A stretch of 6,793 bases of DNA from Bryobacterales bacterium (GCA_003139735.1 PLGA01000201.1:13479-20271); one strand, 5' to 3'. Positions 1 through 5,952 are shown, counted from the first letter of the stretch. A program made the numbers and translations. Notes: a model not told the origin generated them from the letters alone.

Positions 1-2084
1 AGCGCGTTGCGCAGGTTGCCGTAGGCGGTCAGGCCGCGGGCCAGCGCGTAGTTCAGGCCGATCCCCACGTCGCAGTAGCCGGGGTTGCGAAAGAGTCCGG
101 CCGTGGCCCCGTAGGTAGGCTCCACATCCAGAATCGAGCCGCGAAAAACACTCGATACGTTGACCGAGGCTTTGCCGCGCCGCACCGAAGCGGTAATGGC
201 GCCGGAATTGGCGGGCCTGCGGAGCAGCTCCTGTCCCACCTGGAATGGCGGCGTTCCCACGCCGGGGGCGTCGCTCAGCGACAGGATCTCCGTCTGGAGC
301 GCCGTGTAGGATGCGTTTACGAAGAGCCAGCGCGCCGGCCGCAGCGTCGCCGAAAACTCCCCGCCTTGCGCCAGCGAGTTCGCCAGATTGTCCGACTCGT
401 AGTGGCTCAGGGCGGCGAGCGACCCTCCCAGAATCACGATCAGATCGTAATAGCGGGTGCGGAAATAAGTCGCATCGAGCGAGAGCCAGTCGTGGAACAG
501 CCGGCGCTCGACTCCCACGTCGCCGCCGCGCGTGCGCTCGGGCTTGAGGCCGGGGTTGTTGGTGTAGGCCAGATCGAAACCACTTGGCGGACGGACGCCG
601 GTTCCGAAGGAAGCGTGGAATCGGGTGCGGCCCAGCACATAGGCTCCCGACAATTTGGGATTCGCGCTGGCGATTCTCTGGGCCGGAAAATAAGGCCGCG
701 CGTAGCCATTCGTCGGGATCGCGCCGGTGTCCAGAGACTCGGCGCGCACGCCGGCGTTCAGGAAGAGATGCCCCCAGAACTCGAAGCGGTTCTCCAGGTA
801 GAGCGCTTCGTCGCGGCGGCGAATGGGGAACGTGTTGGAGTCGGCGTCCGTGATGTACGTATTCGTAACCTGTTCGGTTCCGCCGCTCGCGCCGATGGCC
901 ACCGTGTAATAGCTGGCCACTTTCACAATGGCGCGCGCCTCGAACTGCGCGCGGAGGTCCTTGTTGAACGAGAAGCCGTACGGGCTGGTGAAGCCGTTGT
1001 TGTTCAGAAAGAACGCGCCCGACAATTCCAGGCGCACACGGTCGCTCAGGTCCGCGCGGTATTGCAGGGAATAGTCGGAGAAGTTGTTCTTGTTGCGGCT
1101 GATGGTGTCGATGCCGGTGTAGTCGTGCGACGGGTCCGAGCCGTAGGGGCCGGGTACGCCGTTGGCGCTCGAATCGAAATCGCCGTGGAAGGCGAGCGAC
1201 TGCCGCTTCCAGTGGCGGACGGCGTTGAGCATCAGGTCCTGATTGCGGTAGTCGCTGTTGGCGACGGGGCCGTTGGTGTTCATCTGCGAGGCTGACGCCA
1301 CGATGCCGAAGCCCGCCACCGTGCCGCCGCCGGAAATGCCGAAGCGGTTCTCCCCGTACGTGCCGCCTTCGGCCACTACGTCCAGGTTGGCGGGTGAATC
1401 CGCATCGCGCGTGACGAAGTTGACCACTCCGCTGACTGCGTACGGCCCATAAAGAGCCGACTGCGGGCCGCGGATGATCTCCACGTGATCCAGTTCCTCG
1501 GTGGGGATGTGCGAAAAATCGAAATCGCCGCCGAAGGAGTTCACCGGGACGCCATCGATTTCCACCAGATTGTATTCCGGTTCGCCGCCGCGGATATAAA
1601 GCCCCGCGATGCCGCCGGTGGGGCCGGTCTGGCTGACGGCCACGCCGGGCGCATCGCGCAGCAGGTCTTCTGCCAGCGGCTCATTGCGCTGCTCGATCTC
1701 CTCATGGGGGATGATGGTGACGCTTCCTCCCTGTTGGCTGGCCTCCACGTCAATCGCCGAACCGGCCACGGTGACCGAATCCACCATGGGGGCGAGATCG
1801 AGGCGCACCGTCATCCCGGGAACGGCGTCCGCGGCGGCGATGGACTTGTCCGCGAAGCCGGGGGCCGTGATCACCAGCTTGGAGCCGTCCGGCAAGGAAC
1901 ACGCGAAGGCGCCGTCAGGCGAGGGAAAACTCCGCTCGACGCCCAGCGGCGTGACAATGGAAACGCGGGCTCCAGTGACGCGCGCGCCGGTTGGATCGAC
2001 AATCGTGCCCTTCACCTCGGCGGCGGAAAGGCAGACGGAAAAAAACAGGCAATAGGCCAGCGGGCCTCGAATTTTGATACGCAT
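1..2084 (-). CDS. btuB: BtuB-like TonB-dependent outer-membrane receptor (probable cobalamin transporter), C-terminus cut by window edge
   Basis: Reading the minus strand from ATG at 2084 gives an uninterrupted frame of 694 codons to the window edge; the last few barrel residues and the stop are missing. The start has a strong Shine-Dalgarno (GGGAGGAG, 2091-2098) 6 nt upstream. Residues 1-22 form a Sec signal peptide (hydrophobic core, cleavage likely after SAA). Residues 23-98 resemble a carboxypeptidase-regulatory-like domain (VKGTIVDPTGARVTGARV), common ahead of Acidobacteriota TonB receptors. A TonB-box-like DSVTV lies at 102-106. The plug spans about 120-226, with LLRDAPGV, YIRGGEPEYNLVEIDGVPV, VEIIRGPQSALYGPYAVSGVVNFVTR split across 141-226. 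The rest is alternating aromatic/polar beta-barrel sequence with PSGFDLAYTNNPGLKPER near the C-terminal third, a family landmark. The plug resembles BtuB, and the cobalamin riboswitch upstream makes corrinoid the likely substrate; related corrinoids or cobinamide cannot be excluded. Partner TonB/ExbBD and BtuFCD genes are not in the window. Confidence 0.9.
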   Translation of the reverse strand, partial: MRIKIRGPLAYCLFFSVCLSAAEVKGTIVDPTGARVTGARVSIVTPLGVERSFPSPDGAFACSLPDGSKLVITAPGFADKSIAAADAVPGMTVRLDLAPMVDSVTVAGSAIDVEASQQGGSVTIIPHEEIEQRNEPLAEDLLRDAPGVAVSQTGPTGGIAGLYIRGGEPEYNLVEIDGVPVNSFGGDFDFSHIPTEELDHVEIIRGPQSALYGPYAVSGVVNFVTRDADSPANLDVVAEGGTYGENRFGISGGGTVAGFGIVASASQMNTNGPVANSDYRNQDLMLNAVRHWKRQSLAFHGDFDSSANGVPGPYGSDPSHDYTGIDTISRNKNNFSDYSLQYRADLSDRVRLELSGAFFLNNNGFTSPYGFSFNKDLRAQFEARAIVKVASYYTVAIGASGGTEQVTNTYITDADSNTFPIRRRDEALYLENRFEFWGHLFLNAGVRAESLDTGAIPTNGYARPYFPAQRIASANPKLSGAYVLGRTRFHASFGTGVRPPSGFDLAYTNNPGLKPERTRGGDVGVERRLFHDWLSLDATYFRTRYYDLIVILGGSLAALSHYESDNLANSLAQGGEFSATLRPARWLFVNASYTALQTEILSLSDAPGVGTPPFQVGQELLRRPANSGAITASVRRGKASVNVSSVFRGSILDVEPTYGATAGLFRNPGYCDVGIGLNYALARGLTAYGNLRNA

Positions 2085-2089
2085 TCCAA

Positions 2090-2120
2090 GCTCCTCCCTA
2101 GAGAGCTGTGCGAACCTCTC
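2090..2120 (-). promoter_or_regulatory. Putative riboswitch expression platform over the receptor Shine-Dalgarno
   Basis: Two mutually exclusive short helices can be drawn. GCUC (2106-2103) can pair with GAGC (2093-2090), enclosing or pairing the Shine-Dalgarno at 2091-2098. Alternatively GAGAG (2120-2116) can pair with CUCUC (2105-2101), which would free it. This fits a translational OFF switch typical of Gram-negative cobalamin riboswitches. The pairing was drawn by eye without energy calculation. Confidence 0.5.
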
Positions 2121-2121
2121 A

Positions 2122-2268
2122 CGCTGGCCGGTCTCCTGACTTGCGCATCGACGGAACCCCCGGCCTTCCCATTCCATTGCCGGAACAGTGGCATCTTCCG
2201 AGGGGCCTCCGCGCTTACAGTAGCGGGGCTGTGCCGGACTTTCACCGGCTTCCCGAACACCAGCGGAA
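2122..2268 (-). promoter_or_regulatory. Cobalamin (B12, adenosylcobalamin-type) riboswitch
   Basis: The minus-strand leader of the receptor gene contains the hallmark blocks of the cobalamin riboswitch in order: GGGAAGCCGGTGAAAGTCC (about 2254-2236), CAGCCCCGCTACTGTAAGCG (2232-2213), a GCCACTG element, GGGAAGGC, and the B12 box AAGTCAGGAGACCGGCC (about 2142-2126). The closing stem is visible as CGCTGG at 2265-2260 pairing with CCAGCG at 2127-2122. In the family, bound cobalamin folds the aptamer and represses the downstream uptake gene. Here the aptamer ends about 24 nt before the Shine-Dalgarno and no U-tract follows, so translational control is more likely than transcription termination (inference). 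Confidence 0.96.
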
Positions 2269-2284
2269 ACTAAACTTCCCTACG

Positions 2285-2290
2285 ATTCTA
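2285..2290 (-). promoter_or_regulatory. Possible -10 element of the receptor/riboswitch transcript
   Basis: TAGAAT on the minus strand lies about 20 nt upstream of the riboswitch aptamer, which is where a promoter for the leader should be. No good -35 hexamer is visible 16-18 nt upstream, so this is a weak call. Confidence 0.35.
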
Positions 2291-2320
2291 CACCAAATCC
2301 GAAGACCGGCGCCGATATGC

Positions 2321-2329
2321 TGTGATAAT
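2321..2329 (+). promoter_or_regulatory. Extended -10 promoter of the aldo/keto reductase gene
   Basis: TGTGATAAT is an extended -10 (TG-n-GATAAT) ending 22 nt before the reductase ATG. It would start a short leader near 2336 that still includes the AGGAG ribosome-binding site at 2341-2345. No clear -35 is seen, as is usual when an extended -10 is present. Confidence 0.45.
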
Positions 2330-2351
2330 GTAGCCTTTCCAGGAGAAGCCC

Positions 2352-3350
2352 ATGTACACGCCCGACGAACATCGTTACGAAAGCATGGTCTATCGCCGCT
2401 GCGGCAGGAGCGGCCTGAAGCTGCAGGCCATCTCCCTGGGACTCTGGCATAACTTCGGCGGCGTCGACGCCTTCGAGAACATGCGCGCCATGCTGTGCCG
2501 CGCATTCGATCTCGGGGTCACCCATTTCGACCTCGCCAATAACTATGGGCCGCCGTACGGCTCGGCCGAGGAGAATTTCGGCCGCGCTCTCCGCGCCGAT
2601 CTTCAGGCATGGCGCGACCAGATGATCGTCTCGACCAAAGCGGGCTACGATATGTGGCCGGGCCCGTATGGCGATTGGGGGTCGCGCAAGTACCTGCTGG
2701 CCAGCCTCGATCAGAGCCTGCGGCGCATGGGCCTGGAGTACGTGGACATCTTCTACTCGCACCGTCCCGATCCCGAAACGCCGGTCGAGGAAACCATGTC
2801 CGCGCTCGACCGCGCCGTGCGTTCCGGCAAGGCCCTCTACGCCGGCATTTCCAATTACAACCCCGCGCAAACCGCCCTGGCCGTGGCGGAACTGCGGAGG
2901 CTCGGGACGCCCTGCGTGATCCATCAGATGAAGTACTCGATGTTCGTGCGGAAGCCCGAGGAGGGCCTGTTTGAGAGGCTCGAAGCCGAGGGCATCGGCG
3001 GCATCGCGTTCTCTCCGCTGGCGCTCGGCATGCTCACGGATCGGTATTTGAAAGGCATCCCCGCCGATTCCCGCGCCGGTAAGGACGGCCGTTTCCTCAA
3101 CCAAACCCACATCACTGCCGAGCGCCTTTCGGAGGTGCGCGCGCTGGCCGAAATCGCCCAACAACGGGGACAAAGCATGGCGCAAATGGCGGTCGCGTGG
3201 GTGCTGCGCCAAAAGGCCCTCGCCAGCGCGTTGATCGGCGCCAGCCGCCCCGCGCAGATCGAAGACTGCGTCGCCGCGGCCGCCAACACGGAGTTCTCCG
3301 CCGCCGAACTGAGCCGGATCGACGAAATCCTGCTGACTGCGCCCGCATAG
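2352..3350 (+). CDS. gpr: Aldo/keto reductase, YghZ/GpR type (L-glyceraldehyde 3-phosphate reductase)
   Basis: This 332-residue cytosolic NADPH-dependent reductase closely resembles E. coli YghZ/GpR (AKR14 family, 346 residues), which reduces L-glyceraldehyde 3-phosphate and detoxifies aldehydes such as methylglyoxal. Near-identical blocks remembered from the E. coli protein include YRRCGRSGL at 14-22, SLGLWHNFG at 28-36, FDLANNYGPP at 59-68, STKAGYDMWPGPYG at 94-107, SRKYLLASLDQSL with RMGLEYVDIFYSHR at 111-138, and QQRGQSMAQMA at 270-280. The AKR catalytic tetrad is present: D60, Y65, K96, H137. Cofactor-binding segments GISNYN (165-170), FSPLALGML (220-228) and LIGASRPAQIE (294-304) are intact. 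The start is supported by AGGAG at 2341-2345, 6 nt before ATG, and by alignment with the E. coli N-terminus. It is divergent from the B12 riboswitch unit and probably monocistronic; the next gene starts 45 nt later. Substrate is inferred from family resemblance. Confidence 0.93.
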   Translation: MYTPDEHRYESMVYRRCGRSGLKLQAISLGLWHNFGGVDAFENMRAMLCRAFDLGVTHFDLANNYGPPYGSAEENFGRALRADLQAWRDQMIVSTKAGYDMWPGPYGDWGSRKYLLASLDQSLRRMGLEYVDIFYSHRPDPETPVEETMSALDRAVRSGKALYAGISNYNPAQTALAVAELRRLGTPCVIHQMKYSMFVRKPEEGLFERLEAEGIGGIAFSPLALGMLTDRYLKGIPADSRAGKDGRFLNQTHITAERLSEVRALAEIAQQRGQSMAQMAVAWVLRQKALASALIGASRPAQIEDCVAAAANTEFSAAELSRIDEILLTAPA

Positions 3351-3377
3351 GGGCCAGTTGCCAGAATGCATCGCACT

Positions 3378-3403
3378 GAGGCATCCTGATGATATATGCC
3401 TCA
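3378..3403. repeat. Perfect 8-bp inverted repeat overlapping the start of the RHH gene
   Basis: TGAGGCAT at 3377-3384 and ATGCCTCA at 3396-3403 are perfect reverse complements separated by 11 nt. The right arm contains the start codon of the downstream predicted ribbon-helix-helix gene. It could be an operator bound by that protein, or an RNA hairpin that hides the start codon. There is no U-tract, so it is not an obvious terminator for the reductase gene. Confidence 0.6.
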
Positions 3404-3683
3404 ATCCAATCCGAAGCATCGACGAATTCAGGCTAGCAAGGTTGCGTCCCGATATACCGTCGGACTCGCACCTAGTCTTGCCAGTCAGGTGCAGCGGTAC
3501 GCCGAGACGACCGATACCAGCATAAGCAAGGCGATCGCGGCGCTGGTGCGCGTTGGCCTTGAAAACCAGGAGAACCGCAGGCGGGAGTTTTTCAGGCGGT
3601 TGAAGGAAAATCTTGCCAACGACGACCCGGCCCAGCAGGATCGGTTGGTCGATGAATTCCGCACCCTGATCCTTGGCCGTTGA
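3396..3683 (+). CDS. Small predicted ribbon-helix-helix DNA-binding protein (antitoxin/regulator-like)
   Basis: This 95-residue protein has a basic N-terminus (KHRRIQASK). A ribbon-helix-helix-like block follows: a short strand RYTVGLAP at 19-26, helix SLASQVQRYAETTD at 27-40, and a second helix SISKAIAALVRVGLENQ at 42-58 with a TS-type helix cap. The C-terminal part (59-95) is charged and probably helical. CopG/Arc-type RHH proteins dimerise and bind short inverted repeats, commonly their own operator. An inverted repeat overlaps this start codon. The ATG at 3396 is the only reasonable start: the upstream in-frame ATG at 3366 runs into a TGA. Its ribosome-binding site is poor (GAGG 14 nt upstream). 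The next gene starts 3 nt after the stop, so the two are almost certainly cotranscribed. Sampled GC (about 55%) is lower than in the reductase gene (about 63%). Existence is likely; the fold call rests on pattern alone. Confidence 0.7.
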   Translation: MPQSNPKHRRIQASKVASRYTVGLAPSLASQVQRYAETTDTSISKAIAALVRVGLENQENRRREFFRRLKENLANDDPAQQDRLVDEFRTLILGR

Positions 3684-3686
3684 AGC

Positions 3687-3929
3687 ATGCCCAAGATTCA
3701 GTGGGAACGGCTGCCCAGAGAGAAGTGGGCTCATCTGCGCGATCGTGCGAAGGAGCGGCGGATCTCAGAGGAAGACTTGTTCGAGTTGGCTGAATGGAAA
3801 GCGCAGGATCCCGACGTGCCCGACGGCGAATGGTTCAAGGATTTCGGGACATTCAAGCTCTGTGGCTCCGGCCGCCTTCCGAGCACGTTCCTCCTGGCCG
3901 GCCAAGCCGCGCGCGGCAGGCGTTTGTGA
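3687..3929 (+). CDS. Uncharacterised 80-residue protein, second gene of the RHH cassette
   Basis: I do not recognise a named family. The protein is soluble and has no signal peptide or membrane segment. Residues 1-40 are charged and helical in pattern (WERLPREKWAHLRDRAKERR, then ISEEDLFELAEWKAQ), including a LPREKWAHLRDR-like start. The C-terminal half carries a compact aromatic/glycine block, GEWFKDFGTFKLCGSG at 47-62, then LPSTFLLAGQAARGRRL at 64-80, which looks like a conserved domain core rather than random sequence. The start is 3 nt after the RHH stop, with no good Shine-Dalgarno, so translational coupling is likely. The pairing of an RHH gene with a small second gene resembles type II toxin-antitoxin operons, but no RelE, PIN, MazF or HEPN motif is visible, so a toxin role is only a hypothesis. 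The stop is 8 nt from the convergent lipoprotein stop. Confidence 0.65.
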   Translation: MPKIQWERLPREKWAHLRDRAKERRISEEDLFELAEWKAQDPDVPDGEWFKDFGTFKLCGSGRLPSTFLLAGQAARGRRL

Positions 3930-3937
3930 CCCCGCCC

Positions 3938-4864
3938 CTACATCTTGAGCAGCCGGATGCTGCCGTTCGAAGTGCCGAGGTCGATCAGCGCTCCGCCGCT
4001 GCCGAGCGTGCCTTCGACCTCGTTTTTGCTGAAGCCGCCCTGCATCCGGATTTCGTAGTCCGATGCGATCGAGGAGTTGCTGGTGTGCGCAATCAGGCGG
4101 GCGTTGGGCTGATCGGGCAGATGCAGCGTGACGGGGCCGTTGCTCGAATTGACGTGTGCGTCGCTCGCAAAATGCGGCGGCAGGGTCAGATCGACGCCGC
4201 CGTTGGAGGTCTCCAGTCGCACCGGCCGGTTGGATTCGCCGACGGTCGCCGTGATGCTGGCGTTCGAAGTGCTTGCTTCGAGCGATCCGCCCAGACGTTC
4301 CGTGTGAATGTGCCCATTAGAGCTGTGGACCGTGGCGTCGCCGGCCACGTTCTCCAGTTCGACGGGGGCGTTGCTGGTGGTGGCGTCCACGCTGCCTGCC
4401 AGGTTTTGAACGCGGATCGCGCCATTGGAGGTCTTTAGCCGCGCCGGCCCCTTTCCGTCCATGGTGTGTATGGAGCCGTTGGAGGTGGTGATGCGATCGA
4501 GCACCGCCGTGCGCGGGATTTTGATGGTGAACCGCGCGCCTTCGTTGTTGCGGCGGTCGGAGGGGCGGACCGCCCGGATGGAAACCTCGTCGGGAGTGTT
4601 CCGGATGTCGATTTGCAGCGCATCGGCGGCCTCCTGCGTGGGTCCGTACTTGGTTCCGCTGATATCCACGGAGTCCTGATCCCACCCGGAGATATCCACC
4701 GTCCCGTTAAAGCCCTCCACCGAGAAGCTCCCCCCGCTCTTCAAGGGATAGCTGTAGTGGAAGTCGCGTTGAAATCGCTGAAAACTGCCGAAATCCTCGA
4801 TATCGCAGGCTGTCAGGCAGAGCAGGGCCAAGCCCAGAGGCATGAGAAGGAGTTTCGCGCGCAT
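3938..4864 (-). CDS. DUF4097-like (putative adhesin) lipoprotein with TSN beta repeats
   Basis: This 308-residue lipoprotein has a signal peptide (residues 1-19) ending in lipobox LTAC, with lipidated C20. Asp at +2 would, by the E. coli Lol rule, favour retention in the inner membrane; the rule may not hold in this phylum. Residues 35-120 form an all-beta lead-in (GGSFSVEGFNGTVDISGWD). From 127 on, nine units begin with [ST]SN at 127, 145, 163, 181, 199, 219, 240, 261 and 298. The first five are exactly 18 residues apart, as expected for one rung per repeat of a right-handed beta-solenoid, and later spacing widens to 20-21. This pattern is typical of DUF4097/DUF2807-type proteins, whose function is mostly unknown. 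Some members sit beside anti-sigma or PspC-like genes, but no such partner is adjacent here. The start has GGGGGA about 3 nt upstream. The stop faces the small cassette gene with an 8-nt gap. Confidence 0.88.
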   Translation of the reverse strand: MRAKLLLMPLGLALLCLTACDIEDFGSFQRFQRDFHYSYPLKSGGSFSVEGFNGTVDISGWDQDSVDISGTKYGPTQEAADALQIDIRNTPDEVSIRAVRPSDRRNNEGARFTIKIPRTAVLDRITTSNGSIHTMDGKGPARLKTSNGAIRVQNLAGSVDATTSNAPVELENVAGDATVHSSNGHIHTERLGGSLEASTSNASITATVGESNRPVRLETSNGGVDLTLPPHFASDAHVNSSNGPVTLHLPDQPNARLIAHTSNSSIASDYEIRMQGGFSKNEVEGTLGSGGALIDLGTSNGSIRLLKM

Positions 4865-4929
4865 AAGTCCCCCGAAGGGAGGAATACGAAGACGGCGCCC
4901 GGTTTGTTCCGAATCCGTCCGCCCGATAA

Positions 4930-5028
4930 ACCGCCGAGGCGCAGAGACGCCGAGTCTATAAAGGAAACTATCTCCGCGCCCTCAGCTTGCTCTGCGCCCA
5001 GTTTTGGTTTTCTCTGCGCCTCCGCGGT
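4930..5028. repeat. REP-like inverted repeat element (GGCGCAGAGA arms)
   Basis: The left arm CCGCCGAGGCGCAGAGA (4931-4947) and the right arm TCTCTGCGCCTCCGCGG (5011-5027) are reverse complements at 16 of 17 positions, with one more pair at 4930/5028. The 63-nt centre holds further partial copies of the CTCTGCGCC word (around 4990-4999). From memory, words of the form CCGCGGAGGCGCAGAGA recur in intergenic DNA of many environmental bacteria, so this is likely one copy of a dispersed family. It fills most of the gap between the lipoprotein and the HAD gene. No ORF or other signal was seen in the rest of 4865-5060. Confidence 0.7.
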
Positions 5029-5062
5029 GAAAGCTGTTGGTCTTGCCCCGTCCGCTCCACGT

Positions 5063-5068
5063 TATGAT
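5063..5068 (+). promoter_or_regulatory. Possible -10 element of the HAD hydrolase gene
   Basis: TATGAT is a good -10 match 13 nt before the preferred ATG at 5082. It would give a transcript starting near 5075 with a leader of only about 7 nt, which fits the lack of any Shine-Dalgarno there. The -35 is weak (TCTTGC at 5041-5046, 16-nt spacing). Confidence 0.3.
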
Positions 5069-5081
5069 TGGGTTTCCCCCC

Positions 5082-5780
5082 ATGTATCGCGGCCTGGTCC
5101 TTTTCGATATCGATGGCACGTTGTTGAGGCGCGCCGGACCGCACCACCGCGAAGCGCTGGTGTACGGCATTCGCCGCGTGTTGGGTCTCGAAACCACTAC
5201 CGAGGGCATCCCGGTCCAGGGCATGCTCGACCCCAACATTCTGGCAGCCATGATGCGCAACGCGGGGGCCGGGCGGGAGACCATCCGCGAGTCCATGCCG
5301 GCCATCCTGCGCGCGGCCGAGAGCTATTATTTACGGTTCTGCCCCCCGCTGGGCGGCAAGCTGTGCCCGGGCGTGGAAGCGGCGCTCGACCGGCTCACGC
5401 GCCGCGGCCATCTGCTGGGGCTGGTGACGGGCAACCTGACCCGCATCGGATGGCGCAAGCTGGAGCGCGCCGGGTTGCGGGGCTATTTCCGGTTTGGCGC
5501 GTTTGGCGAGATGGCCACCACGCGCGGGGGGGTGGCCAGGATCGCCATCCGCGAAGCCCGCCAACGCGGGTGGATCGTTCGCGGGTCGCCAGTCTCGCTC
5601 ATCGGCGACGCGCCCTCCGATATCGTCGCTGCCCGCCGCAACGGGATACGCTCCATCGCCGTCAAGACGGGCGTCACCCCGCCAGAGGTACTGGCTGCCG
5701 GCCACCCCGATTTTTTGCTCCGGAACCTACGGGACCTGCGCCTGCGCATGGTGGAAGACCACCTCCCGCCGGGACCGTGA
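5082..5780 (+). CDS. HAD-superfamily hydrolase (phosphoglycolate-phosphatase-like)
   Basis: This 232-residue cytosolic protein carries the HAD phosphatase signature. Motif I is LFDIDGTLL, with nucleophile D9 and acid/base D11. Motif II is LVTGN, with T116. Motif IV is LIGDAPSDIVAAR, with D176 and D180 binding Mg2+. Residues 14-90 between motif I and the core form a helical C1 cap, so small phosphorylated metabolites are the likely substrates. The motif III base appears to be Arg (TTRGGVARIA, about 148) rather than the usual Lys, or else I have not located the Lys. Substrate cannot be told from sequence. ATG 5082 is chosen because it puts motif I at the usual residue 9; in-frame ATG 5064 and TTG 5037 would add a tail (IGFPP) unlike the family. 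None of the starts has a Shine-Dalgarno. The gene stands alone and converges with the Fe-S gene. Confidence 0.87.
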   Translation: MYRGLVLFDIDGTLLRRAGPHHREALVYGIRRVLGLETTTEGIPVQGMLDPNILAAMMRNAGAGRETIRESMPAILRAAESYYLRFCPPLGGKLCPGVEAALDRLTRRGHLLGLVTGNLTRIGWRKLERAGLRGYFRFGAFGEMATTRGGVARIAIREARQRGWIVRGSPVSLIGDAPSDIVAARRNGIRSIAVKTGVTPPEVLAAGHPDFLLRNLRDLRLRMVEDHLPPGP

Positions 5781-5796
5781 TCGGTTTGCCGCAATG

Positions 5797-5867
5797 ACCG
5801 CTCTCTTACGTTCGCGGCTCTGCAAATTCAAGCACATCGAGCCGAGCCGCGAACGTAAGAGAGCGGT
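5797..5867. repeat. Perfect 24-bp inverted repeat (REP-like hairpin) in a convergent gap
   Basis: The left arm 5797-5820 (starting ACCGCTCTCTTACG) and the right arm 5844-5867 (ending GTAAGAGAGCGGT) are perfect reverse complements over 24 bp, with a 23-nt spacer. The pentamer GAGCC is doubled at 5839-5848. It lies 16 nt after the HAD stop. No T-run follows on the plus strand, so it is not a canonical intrinsic terminator, but the RNA stem could block 3' exonucleases or insulate the convergent genes. I recall similar GAGCCGCGA..GAGCGG words as dispersed repeats in Acidobacteriota and Planctomycetes; this is unverified. Confidence 0.85.
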
Positions 5868-5892
5868 TGTCGGTGGCCCCGATCAATCCCCT

Positions 5893-5929
5893 AAAAACGA
5901 AAAAGCGCTACCCCTTGCGGAATAGGGCT
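5893..5929 (-). terminator. Intrinsic terminator of the Fe-S carrier gene
   Basis: On the minus strand, 24 nt after the Fe-S gene stop, AGCCCTATTCC pairs with GGGGTAGCGCT around a GCAA tetraloop (5929-5904). The 11-position stem has one C-C mismatch and two G-U pairs. It is followed directly by TTTTTCGTTTTT-like sequence (5903-5893). This is a textbook Rho-independent terminator for leftward transcription. Confidence 0.8.
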
Positions 5930-5952
5930 CGAAACCGGTGTTTTGCCGATCC

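Noticed and set aside
366..1295. Long plus-strand open frame of 309 codons
   Set aside because: It is antisense to the TonB receptor, whose minus-strand translation shows plug and barrel motifs throughout. The plus-strand protein has R/A/V/G-rich composition typical of GC-rich shadow frames.
1485..2273. Plus-strand open frame of 262 codons
   Set aside because: It is antisense to the receptor N-terminus and runs through the cobalamin riboswitch, which cannot be coding in this way. No family motifs.
3351..3395. Terminator for the reductase gene
   Set aside because: The only dyad is the 8-bp repeat at the RHH start, with no T-run. The reductase transcript may read into the cassette or end by Rho; no intrinsic terminator can be supported.
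2280..3734. Minus-strand open frame of 484 codons
   Set aside because: Mirror of the aldo/keto reductase gene and the small RHH gene; the plus-strand reductase has all catalytic residues and a ribosome-binding site.
4466..5797. Plus-strand open frame of 443 codons
   Set aside because: It crosses the lipoprotein gene in antisense, the inverted repeat and the HAD gene in another frame. Its composition is low-complexity and lacks domain motifs.
5494..5925. Plus-strand frame of 143 codons reading through the 24-bp inverted repeat
   Set aside because: Out of frame with the HAD gene, which is clearly real; the tail is translated repeat and terminator sequence.
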